A stretch of DNA of 6,809 nt from JBGTCY01 sp041748615 (GTDB lineage: Bacteria; Bacteroidota; Bacteroidia; Chitinophagales; CAIOSU01). Below, piece after piece: positions 1 to 5,135 of this stretch. The stretch lies in contig JBGTCY010000089.1 in assembly GCA_041748615.1 (NCBI GenBank), forward strand, positions 1 through 6,809, written 5' to 3'. The translations under genes were made by a program, and so were the position numbers. The notes beneath the pieces were generated by a model. That model ran no database searches. It worked only from the letters and a program-made list of their open reading frames with translations, and was not told the origin of the DNA. How positions within the stretch are numbered: position 1 is the first letter of the stretch; each line of letters opens with the position of its first letter.

Positions 1-1
1 T

Positions 2-418
2 AGTGATATTTATCTGAAAGTGTTTAACACTTACACGGAGTCAAGGTTGCGGCTGTTCGGCTATTGTCTGGTGGAAAAAATGGTGTTGTTCAAGGAACTG
101 AAAACCGCGCTGATTACGCTCAACCGCGAAGAACTGAAACGCTTCAACATTCAAACAGGCGATACGGAAGGGTTGGTGAATTATCCGCTGAAAATGGCGG
201 ACATCAATTTTGCCGCGTTGATTATTGACCGGACGGAGCGCGTTAAAATGTCATTCAGGACGAAAGGCAGTTTTGACGTCAATCAATTTGCCCGCGCGCA
301 TTTCAGCGGAGGCGGACACCGGAACGCTGCCGGAGGACAATCCAAAGAAACATTGGAAGCGGTGGTTAAAAAATTTGAAGAAATCATTCCGACTTACAAA
401 GCGGATTTAAACTACTGA
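2..418 (+). CDS. nrnA: DHH-family phosphoesterase, NrnA-like (C-terminal part; 5' end outside the window)
   Basis: The frame is open from base 2, so this is the last 138 codons of a longer gene; the GTG at 20 is internal, not the real start. Seen: the DHHA1 signature GGGHRNAAGG at bases 308-337, near the end of the protein, and the segment RFNIQTGDTEGLVNYPL, typical of the region before it in NrnA-type proteins. Known for the family: a Mn-dependent enzyme that degrades short oligoribonucleotides (nanoRNA), and in some members dephosphorylates pAp; it acts in the cytoplasm. The catalytic DHH domain lies upstream and cannot be checked. The gene ends in TGA at 416-418, one base before the ATG of the FKBP gene, so the two are almost certainly co-transcribed and perhaps translationally coupled. 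NrnA and GldI-type FKBP genes are neighbours in many Bacteroidota (from memory). Family call is firm; the exact substrate is inferred. Confidence 0.9.
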   Translation, partial: SDIYLKVFNTYTESRLRLFGYCLVEKMVLFKELKTALITLNREELKRFNIQTGDTEGLVNYPLKMADINFAALIIDRTERVKMSFRTKGSFDVNQFARAHFSGGGHRNAAGGQSKETLEAVVKKFEEIIPTYKADLNY

Positions 419-419
419 G

Positions 420-941
420 ATGAAAAACACGGTTGCAATTTATTTACTTTCGATTTTATTTTTCCTGATGGCTTGTGAGAATCAAACTCAACAGCAAAAA
501 TCAAATGAAGAAACGGAGAAAACGATAGCGCCTGTTAAAAAAACCGATAACCCGGAAAAGGAGCTGATAGAAGATTATCTGAAAATGAATCAGGTGAATC
601 CCGCGCACACACCTTCCGGAATTTATTATCAGGTGGAAGATGAAGGTCACGGAAAAAGGATAGGGCAGGGGAGTGTCGTTCGGTTTCACGCGACAGGCTA
701 TTTTCTGAATAACACCCGGTTCTATTCCTCATTGGATGGAGAAAAAGTACCCCTCGAAGCAATCATCGGTGAGCGGATGGTCATCCCCGGCTTGGAAGAA
801 GGATTGCAGCTTTTCAGCGAAGGCGGGAAGGGGAAGATTATCATTCCGAGCGCTTTGGCGTATGGCGCAAAAGGACAGGGCGAGATGATTCCGCCCAATA
901 CTGTCCTGGTGTTTTCATTGGAGATTTTGAGTGTGGAGTGA
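420..941 (+). CDS. gldI: FKBP-type peptidyl-prolyl isomerase lipoprotein, GldI-like
   Basis: A protein of 173 residues. Residues 1-19 form a lipoprotein signal peptide (hydrophobic stretch, lipobox LMAC with Cys19), so the mature protein should be lipid-anchored in the envelope. A polar, Q/E/K-rich linker (20-60) leads to one FKBP domain (about 62-173) with the hallmarks VIPGLEEGL, LAYG and IPPNTVLVF. Aligned by eye to human FKBP12, pocket residues F36, V55, I56, Y82 and F99 are kept (F101, V121, I122, Y148, F165), while Y26, D37, W59 and H87 appear as A91, Y102, L125 and Q153. Isomerase activity may therefore be weak, or the protein may act mainly as a folding helper. Known: GldI is a lipoprotein FKBP needed for gliding in Flavobacterium johnsoniae. 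Size, lipobox and the NrnA neighbour favour GldI, but another envelope FKBP cannot be excluded. The ATG follows the upstream stop after one base. Confidence 0.85.
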   Translation: MKNTVAIYLLSILFFLMACENQTQQQKSNEETEKTIAPVKKTDNPEKELIEDYLKMNQVNPAHTPSGIYYQVEDEGHGKRIGQGSVVRFHATGYFLNNTRFYSSLDGEKVPLEAIIGERMVIPGLEEGLQLFSEGGKGKIIIPSALAYGAKGQGEMIPPNTVLVFSLEILSVE

Positions 942-1008
942 GGAGCGCAATCGCGTTATCATTATAACAGTTGGTGGTTATGCCATTGGGGCGGACCAAT
1001 AAACAATC

Positions 1009-1464
1009 TTACTTCTCGACTTTTTGACTGCCAACTTGAAATTGTTTAGGGTCGATAATCGGAAGGACAGCACCATGCAGAAATGTTCCTTTGAAAGTTG
1101 AGAACATTACACCTCTTGTTGTAGAGATGGAAGTAATATTCAGAGTTTCTATCAATCGTTGTGGAATATTTACTTTGCCATCAACTTCAACTTTTATTAC
1201 ATCTTCAAAATTTACGATTTCAAAGATGCAACTTACCGACAATGCACCAAGAACGATAGAATGGTCATCATTTTTGATTTCAACATGCACAATCACAAAA
1301 ACAAGTTTATTGACTGCATCTGCACGACTTTCAATATTAATGTTGAAATTAAAATTGGTTACTGGCGTATTCGGATTAGCAGGTAAATTCAATGAGCTAT
1401 TCAATAACTCAATTGCTTTTATCTGCATTTCCACATTAAACTCTTTATTTTCAATTTTAGCCAT
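1009..1464 (-). CDS. SecB-like chaperone of a toxin-antitoxin-chaperone module
   Basis: A protein of 151 residues, close to the size of SecB (about 155). Overall identity is low, but the pattern fits: residues 37-67 and 71-96 alternate as beta strands (NFNFNINI, VFVIVHVEI, SCIFEIVNF), as in the SecB sheet. Residues 113-142 (ISTTRGVMF, FKGTFLHG, LPIIDPKQF) follow the SecB run of an Arg after the helix start, a Gly-Thr-Phe, and a conserved Pro then Asp-Pro/Asn-Phe. SecB holds clients unfolded in the cytoplasm; in TAC modules a dedicated SecB-like protein binds the antitoxin tail and prevents its aggregation and proteolysis. This is the third gene of the operon: its ATG lies two bases after the antitoxin stop, in an A-rich context without a clear Shine-Dalgarno. 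The antitoxin neighbour makes a TAC role more likely than general export. The SecB link was made by eye; a structure prediction would settle it. Confidence 0.75.
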   Translation of the reverse strand: MAKIENKEFNVEMQIKAIELLNSSLNLPANPNTPVTNFNFNINIESRADAVNKLVFVIVHVEIKNDDHSIVLGALSVSCIFEIVNFEDVIKVEVDGKVNIPQRLIETLNITSISTTRGVMFSTFKGTFLHGAVLPIIDPKQFQVGSQKVEK

Positions 1465-1466
1465 TT

Positions 1467-1925
1467 TTATGCTTGATATATCTGTGAATAAGCTGATTTA
1501 ACTCCTTTACTTGTATAGAAATAAGCGCCATAGACATCTACTCCATGTTCATATGGTGTTGTTAGTTTTATTGCTGTTGGGACAGCAATAGACTTAACTA
1601 CAATCTCCTTTCGATAAATAACCTGAACCTGCTGTTTGCCAAACAAGGCTGTTAATTCGACACCAAGAGATGAAGCAATCTCCGTCAAGACATCAACTGT
1701 GAAGTTCTGTGTTCCGCTTAGCCATTTAGTGATTTCAGACGGGTTTTTACCTACTTTTTCCGCAAACTGCGACTTGTTCCATCCCTTGGCTCTCATAAAA
1801 TCTTCAATACGAACCGCAAGTAGCATTTTGGTTTTAGTTTGCTCCATCTCTAACGGAGTCACTTCGTCTAACAACTCTTGTAATTTAGAGCTGTTATATT
1901 TTCTTGCTTTGGTTACTTTATTCAT
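1467..1925 (-). CDS. XRE/HigA-like antitoxin with C-terminal extension (candidate chaperone-addiction region)
   Basis: A protein of 152 residues. Residues 1-30 are polar and helical. Residues 33-97 form a Cro/C1-type helix-turn-helix domain: QFAEKVGKNPSEITKWLSG (53-71) is the DNA-binding pair of helices, followed by DVLTEIASSLGVEL, the usual fourth and fifth helices. Residues 98-152 are an extra tail rich in aromatic residues, with eight Tyr and one Phe (Y104, Y125, Y132, Y135, F136, Y137, Y146, Y150). In TAC modules the antitoxin carries such a tail, which is aggregation-prone and recognised by the SecB-like partner; that role here is inferred from position and composition. The ATG overlaps the end of the toxin gene by eight bases (ATGAATAA), implying coupled translation. 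The protein should neutralise the toxin and, with it, repress the operon through the palindromes upstream of the toxin. HTH call is firm; HigA-like is the best subfamily guess. Confidence 0.85.
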   Translation of the reverse strand: MNKVTKARKYNSSKLQELLDEVTPLEMEQTKTKMLLAVRIEDFMRAKGWNKSQFAEKVGKNPSEITKWLSGTQNFTVDVLTEIASSLGVELTALFGKQQVQVIYRKEIVVKSIAVPTAIKLTTPYEHGVDVYGAYFYTSKGVKSAYSQIYQA

Positions 1926-2427
1926 TGTCGTAGTTTTTTAAATTTCCTTCTAATTCAGTTCCGTTATTTGACCAATACAAATCGCCATCATCCAACTGTT
2001 TTAATATGATTTCGGCATAAGCCATTATTTTTCTTACTTCTTCAGACAGCTTTTCGTCATCTTGCCACTTTATAACAGACTTATCTTTGTATCCACCACC
2101 GCCAAGTATTATTGCCACATTAGCAAATCTTATACAATACAACCGTAACTTCCTTTCTTCATCATCATACAATGCCCAAACATATTTTCCATATTTCCTG
2201 ACAAACTCATTATCACCTTCATGTTTAAAGAAACTTTCTCTTGCTCCGGTTGTATGACCGATTTGTTTTAATCGTTTGAGTATGTCTTTTATTTCTTCCT
2301 TGAATGATACTATATTTTCATCAACAAACTTTTCAAATAACGTTTCATCTTCGCCCTCAGGAATAATAGAGTAAACCTTCGCCTCGCTGCCGCTGTATTG
2401 TTCCATTTCGACAATTTCGTAGTTCAC
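1918..2427 (-). CDS. putative RelE/HigB-like toxin of a TAC module
   Basis: A protein of 169 residues, longer than typical RelE or HigB toxins (about 90-120). The core at about 66-143 reads like the RelE/HigB fold: FFKHEG, then WALYDDEERKLRLYCIRF (two strands with basic residues), then VAIILGGGGYKDKS, matching the usual 'vvlLhgF.KKs' strand and Lys-rich turn, then a C-terminal helix EEVRKIMAYAEIILKQ. Residues 1-57 form an extra, largely acidic N-terminal part with a long helix, and 144-169 an acidic tail. Known for the family: ribosome-dependent or free mRNA endonucleases that stop translation. Candidate active residues are R98, R100 and K114, by analogy only. It is the first gene of the operon, in the toxin-first order of HigBA. 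The start is GTG at 2427; ATG at 2406 (residue 8) is an alternative. Identity as a toxin rests on fold-like motifs plus the adjacent antitoxin and chaperone. Confidence 0.65.
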   Translation of the reverse strand: MNYEIVEMEQYSGSEAKVYSIIPEGEDETLFEKFVDENIVSFKEEIKDILKRLKQIGHTTGARESFFKHEGDNEFVRKYGKYVWALYDDEERKLRLYCIRFANVAIILGGGGYKDKSVIKWQDDEKLSEEVRKIMAYAEIILKQLDDGDLYWSNNGTELEGNLKNYDNE

Positions 2428-2473
2428 TTTGCTTATTCAGGGTTTTATTATTAACGCATTTTTTAGAGAATTG

Positions 2474-2491
2474 TTTCACTTGTAAGTGAAA
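2474..2491. promoter_or_regulatory. putative operator 1 of the TAC operon (perfect palindrome)
   Basis: TTTCACTT-GT-AAGTGAAA is a perfect inverted repeat with 8-bp arms. It lies 46-64 bases upstream of the toxin GTG and just downstream of the predicted -7 box, at about the expected transcription start, where a bound repressor would block initiation. The same motif recurs at 2546-2567. The probable ligand is the HTH antitoxin, alone or with the toxin; that is inference from the normal autoregulation of such modules. Confidence 0.7.
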
Positions 2492-2500
2492 TTTAGACCA

Positions 2501-2533
2501 CAAATGTATGGACTAATTAGGGAAAAAAGCAAA
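2501..2533 (-). promoter_or_regulatory. Bacteroidota-type promoter of the TAC operon
   Basis: On the minus strand TTTG (2533-2530) is followed after 21 bases by TACATTTG (2508-2501), a full match to the Bacteroidota -33 TTTG / -7 TAnnTTTG consensus. Transcription would start near 2496, giving a leader of about 70 bases before the toxin start. The two palindromes flank these boxes on either side, which is the layout expected for an autorepressed toxin-antitoxin operon. Confidence 0.7.
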
Positions 2534-2545
2534 TATTCTACACAA

Positions 2546-2567
2546 AATTTCACTTTTAAGTAAAATT
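2546..2567. promoter_or_regulatory. putative operator 2 of the TAC operon (near-perfect palindrome)
   Basis: AATTTCACTT-TT-AAGTAAAATT is an inverted repeat with 10-bp arms and one mismatch. Its inner 18 bases match operator 1 at 16 positions. It lies just upstream of the -33 box. Its centre is 74 bp from that of operator 1, close to seven helical turns, so two bound dimers would sit on the same DNA face. Confidence 0.65.
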
Positions 2568-2610
2568 ATCTTCGCAGCCATCACAAATACAGCGACTTGA
2601 CAAAAAAAAG

Positions 2611-2740
2611 AAGCACTAACCGCCAATAGCGGCTTTGTGCAAGCGGGGTGCCAGTGCTTCGTTGACAGTTTTTTGTATAATTGAACTGCGGTTCTTCGTA
2701 TCAAGTGTAGGGCTAAAAAGCCCCGCCTGCACAAAGCCGC
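2611..2740. repeat. long imperfect hairpin element with internal stems
   Basis: The arms at 2629-2648 (GCGGCTTTGTGCAAGCGGGG) and 2721-2740 are inverted copies matching at 19 of 20 positions, enclosing 72 bases. Inside or overlapping are GGGCT-AAAA-AGCCC (2710-2723), GAAC-TGCG-GTTC (2683-2694), CCGC-CAATA-GCGG (2620-2632) and a 7-bp pair AAGCACT/AGTGCTT (2611-2617 with 2653-2659). Several of these compete with the main stem, so alternative folds are possible. It is more GC-rich than the flanking operon. It could be a dispersed palindromic repeat, a recombination site or a structured RNA; I cannot tell which. Confidence 0.6.
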
Positions 2741-2798
2741 AAACCGGTAAACTTCAGGCTGCTAAAATTCTTAACTTCATATCTAAACTATAAGAATT

Positions 2799-3011
2799 AT
2801 GGAGTATATACTTTTCCCGTCTAACTGAAAAAGTGAAACAGCTTTTTTTCTTAATCTGCTGAAAAAAATGCAAAAAGAAGCTTCAACGCTATCAGAAGAA
2901 GAGTTGGAAGATGTAGCGTTCATGCGTGCATTAAAAGAAGCAGAAAAAACTTCAAAGGGTAGTTTGAGTAAAGTAAAAGCTCACCTCGCAAAAGTCGCAT
3001 CCGGGTTTTAG
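2799..3011 (+). pseudogene. small antitoxin-like protein gene broken by an in-frame TGA
   Basis: From ATG 2799 the frame reads MEYILFPSN, then TGA at 2826-2828, then continues in the same frame as KSETAFFLNLLKKM and on to a TAG at 3011. Read through, it would encode about 70 residues: a short beta strand, an amphipathic helix (ETAFFLNLLKKM), an acidic helix (SEEELEDVAFMRALKEAEKT) and a basic end (SLSKVKAHLAKV). This resembles small Bacteroidota antitoxin-like proteins in make-up, a recollection not a search result. After the stop, ATG 2868 could still give 47 residues. TGA acts as an ordinary stop in four neighbouring genes, so recoding is unlikely; a nonsense mutation or a sequencing error is simplest. 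No partner toxin gene follows before the convergent protease gene. A real gene relic is likely; the function is a guess. Confidence 0.55.
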
Positions 3012-3059
3012 GTTTTAATTCCCTGTCTGTTCGTACAATAAAAAATCTACCACCCCCCC

Positions 3060-4361
3060 TCAAAACTTATTCTTCAAATGCTCCATTTCAGCATTTCCGG
3101 AATAAACAACTTTCCCTTCGCTTTTTTTATTTTTCCAAACTTCAATGCCTTCCCACAAATCACCGCACCGGTTGGTGATTTTTCCGCCTTCCAGAATCAA
3201 GGTTCCTTTGGGTTTCACAATCACCTTCGCGCCAGCCGGCAGCGAAACATTGCACTGAATGGTGAGTTCCGCGCCATTGTTGATGATTAAGTCGCCCTCC
3301 AAATCTTTGGCGCTGTTCCAGACAAATTGCTGTCCCCAGCCAATCGTTACCGACTTGTCGGGCTGATAGTCACACCACACCGGCTTTAAGATTTTGCGCT
3401 GGCTGGTATTATCTCTTGCGAAATTGTAATGAATTTTCGCCAACTGGCAGGGCGACAACGCGCATTGACAGTTGTTGTAATCCATCATGTTGTTGGAGTA
3501 AACACCGGTTTCGCGGCAGGGCGCGGAAAATTGGTCCCAGCAACCCGGATGTTGCGGGGTGTCATCACAGCCGTCATTGGTGTTCCAGGTGTGCGCGAGA
3601 CCGAGCGAGTGCCCGATTTCGTGGTTCAGAATGCCGATTTGATAATGAGGTCCCGTTCTGACAGTGCTGCCGTCTTCGCGGGTTTCAGTCCTGAAGGCAT
3701 GTTGATACAGCCCGACCACTTTCGCCCATTCACTCAGCCCCACACCATCCAGCGAGGCTTTGTACGTAGGCGATTGCACGCTGTCAGGATGATGTTCCAG
3801 CATGAAAATATTCAGCACTTCCCCTTTTCTCAAACCGTAGCGTTCGTAAAGCGTCCCGTCATAAATGGTTCTTTTTGTTGATTTTTTGTCATTCAGCGCC
3901 AGTTCATCTTCAACAAAATGCACATACACTCCCGCGTCATCCGGCTCATCGGTGGAAGGCGTTAAGACATACTGATACTGAATCGGCAACACGGGTAAGT
4001 TGTTTCCTGCAGGTAATGACACTTGCTCATTGTTGCGCAAACGCCAGTTGGCATGTTCAAGCAACCCGCGAACGTAAGTGATGCCATCCTGCAAGTTAAA
4101 ATTCAGCGTGCCGTTTTGATGATTGATGATGTGAAAATTAACGCGCACGTAACGCATCGGGGTGTGATGAGGGTTTGCCGCGTCAGGCGCATAGTTCATC
4201 ATCGTACTACAGGGTGATTTTTTCTCAGCCAATGAGGTCTCCACCAAAATTTTATCTCGTGTTAGAAACGATTTTGAAATCTTATTGGAACAGGATGAAA
4301 AAACTGAAAGCGTTAAGAGCAGTGCAGCGAATAAATTGCATTTTGAATAAAAAAAATACAT
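3060..4361 (-). CDS. M43 (pappalysin-like) zinc metalloprotease, lipoprotein
   Basis: A protein of 433 residues. Residues 1-24 are a lipoprotein signal peptide (hydrophobic core LFAALLLTLSV, lipobox FSSC, Cys24). The zinc site HEIGHSLGLAH (247-257) has the extended HExxHxxGxxH motif with catalytic Glu248; MMDY (292-295) is the likely Met-turn. Cysteines at 265, 274, 282, 298, 300 and 305 cluster around it, as in M43B proteases. After about residue 350 a beta-rich tail begins (LIINNGAELTIQC, AKVIVKPKGTLIL, DLWEGIEVW), like the start of a beta-helix. In related secreted proteins I recall this continuing for many repeats and ending in a type IX secretion signal; here it stops at 433 with neither. 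It probably degrades extracellular or periplasmic protein from a membrane anchor. It faces away from the TPR gene across 148 bases and stands alone. Substrate unknown. Confidence 0.88.
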   Translation of the reverse strand: MYFFYSKCNLFAALLLTLSVFSSCSNKISKSFLTRDKILVETSLAEKKSPCSTMMNYAPDAANPHHTPMRYVRVNFHIINHQNGTLNFNLQDGITYVRGLLEHANWRLRNNEQVSLPAGNNLPVLPIQYQYVLTPSTDEPDDAGVYVHFVEDELALNDKKSTKRTIYDGTLYERYGLRKGEVLNIFMLEHHPDSVQSPTYKASLDGVGLSEWAKVVGLYQHAFRTETREDGSTVRTGPHYQIGILNHEIGHSLGLAHTWNTNDGCDDTPQHPGCWDQFSAPCRETGVYSNNMMDYNNCQCALSPCQLAKIHYNFARDNTSQRKILKPVWCDYQPDKSVTIGWGQQFVWNSAKDLEGDLIINNGAELTIQCNVSLPAGAKVIVKPKGTLILEGGKITNRCGDLWEGIEVWKNKKSEGKVVYSGNAEMEHLKNKF

Positions 4362-4433
4362 TCAGGCGGAAGAGTATTAAATTTGGTGACTTTTTAAAAA
4401 ATAAAAGCAGTTCTGAAAAATCTACCGCATTCG

Positions 4434-4460
4434 CCCTCTCTTACGGAGAGGGAAGGGGTG
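4434..4460. repeat. small palindrome with GGGGTGAGG tail
   Basis: CCCTCTC-TTACG-GAGAGGG (4434-4452) is a perfect 7-bp stem, followed directly by AAGGGGTG and then AGGCG. It sits in the divergent gap between the protease and TPR genes, whose surroundings are AT-rich. Similar palindrome-plus-GGGGTGAGG sequences occur as dispersed intergenic repeats in various bacteria, as far as I recall. It could also be a leader structure. Confidence 0.4.
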
Positions 4461-4509
4461 AGGCGATAAAAAGAACAATTTTTTTGAACCGCCATTAAAA
4501 TTAACCATT

Positions 4510-5037
4510 ATGCCCGGCAGGATAATTTTGTTTTCATTGCTTGTGTTGTTCACTGCATGTAAACCATCAGAAGAAAAACTCATGGACAACATTCAAAAAG
4601 CGGAAACCGCTTTATTTGGCGACAATCAGAATTTCAAATTTGATGATGCCCTGGCAAGAGAAGCCGTGAAAGCGTACGGTGATTTTGTCAAACATTATCC
4701 AAAACATGAAAAAGCGCCCGAAATCCTGCTCAAGTCAGCCGACCTCCATCGCGCCCTGAAAGAACATGCCGTTGCCCTGGAATTATATCAAACCATCGAA
4801 CGCGATTACCAGGATTTTCCCAAACTGCCACATGTCATTTTCCTGCAGGGGTTTGTCTATGAAAATGAAATGGCGCAATTGGATAAAGCGAAAGAACGCT
4901 ATGAAACTTTTTTGAGCAAATATCCCGACCACGAGTTGTCGGAAGACGTTCGTTTCTCATTGAAAAATCTGGGCAAAACTCCCGAAGAAATCATTCGCGA
5001 GTTTGAAATGAACATGCAGGCGGAAGAAGGCATTTGA
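4510..5037 (+). CDS. TPR-repeat lipoprotein
   Basis: A protein of 175 residues. Residues 1-17 are a lipoprotein signal peptide (LFSLLVLFTAC, Cys17), so it should sit in the envelope. The rest is helical with tetratricopeptide-like pairs: about 49-66 (AVKAYGDFVKHYP), 68-103 (ILLKSADLHRALKEHAVALELYQTIERDY) and 106-139 (IFLQGFVYENEMAQLDKAKERYETFLSKYP). The 'A...Y..F...YP' endings match the repeat type of BamD and YbgF/CpoB, which serve as protein-binding scaffolds. At 175 residues it is shorter than BamD (about 240), so a BamD role is doubtful. The alanine, glycine and tyrosine spacing supports the repeats; partner and function are unknown. The start at ATG 4510 gives a clean signal peptide. It is followed after 98 bases by the helicase gene, with hairpins between them, so co-transcription is uncertain. 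Confidence 0.8.
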   Translation: MPGRIILFSLLVLFTACKPSEEKLMDNIQKAETALFGDNQNFKFDDALAREAVKAYGDFVKHYPKHEKAPEILLKSADLHRALKEHAVALELYQTIERDYQDFPKLPHVIFLQGFVYENEMAQLDKAKERYETFLSKYPDHELSEDVRFSLKNLGKTPEEIIREFEMNMQAEEGI

Positions 5038-5063
5038 TGGCGAATCATTGCCTAATATTACAC

Positions 5064-5105
5064 ACCGGAGATACTTCCGGTTTTGATGCATTTATCTCTG
5101 CATCA
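5064..5105 (+). terminator. two tandem hairpins after the TPR gene, possible weak terminator
   Basis: ACCGGA-GATACT-TCCGGT (5064-5081) is followed by a short T run (5081-5084), then TGATGCA/TGCATCA (5084-5090 with 5099-5105, 8-base loop). The first stem is only 6 bp and the T run short, so termination would be partial at best. The second stem overlaps the predicted helicase promoter and may instead act there. Confidence 0.35.
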
Positions 5106-5113
5106 TAATTCTG
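5082..5113 (+). promoter_or_regulatory. possible Bacteroidota-type promoter of the helicase gene
   Basis: TTTG (5082-5085), then 20 bases, then TAATTCTG (5106-5113), one mismatch from TAnnTTTG. Transcription would start near 5118 and leave a leader of under 20 bases before the TTG start at 5136. A 7-bp inverted repeat (5084-5105) fills the spacer. Confidence 0.4.
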
Positions 5114-5135
5114 ACACAATAAAACAATAAACACT

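Larger units (their letters stand above)
2428..2798. other. intergenic control region between the TAC operon and the divergent small gene
   Basis: This 371-base stretch has no convincing gene. It holds the toxin leader, the TAC promoter with its two palindromes (2474-2567) and the structured element at 2611-2740. The last 58 bases, before the small plus-strand gene, are AT-rich and show no promoter I can recognise. The 73-codon reading frame across 2513-2734 on the minus strand overlaps the operator and the hairpin arms and does not look like a protein. Confidence 0.6.

Noticed and set aside
942..1008. Terminator between the convergent gldI-like and SecB-like genes
   Set aside because: Only two 5-bp stems are visible (964-981 and 985-1000) with no T run; too weak to call.
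1091..1501. A 136-codon open frame on the plus strand across the SecB-like gene
   Set aside because: It is antisense to a gene with family motifs, and its composition (runs of Ser, Thr, Ile) is what an AT-rich complement gives; no motif is recognisable.
2513..2734. A 73-codon minus-strand frame upstream of the toxin
   Set aside because: It covers an operator, the promoter's upstream side and hairpin arms, and the translation has no recognisable domain.
2611..2740. Integron attC site
   Set aside because: Outer ends (CACTAAC on the left, GGTAAAC on the right) do not fit the RYYYAAC / GTTRRRY core pair and are not complementary to each other; no integrase gene is in the window.
2826..2828. TGA as a recoded codon (selenocysteine or altered code)
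   Set aside because: TGA ends four other genes here normally, the small protein type is not a known selenoprotein, and no clear SECIS-like stem follows.
3053..3059. Run of seven C beside the end of the protease gene, as a possible phase-variation tract
   Set aside because: On the minus strand the TGA stop comes before the G run, so slippage in the tract could not change the protein.
4175..4498. A 107-codon plus-strand frame overlapping the protease start
   Set aside because: Its first part is antisense to the protease signal peptide and the rest runs through the palindromic gap; no protein-like pattern.
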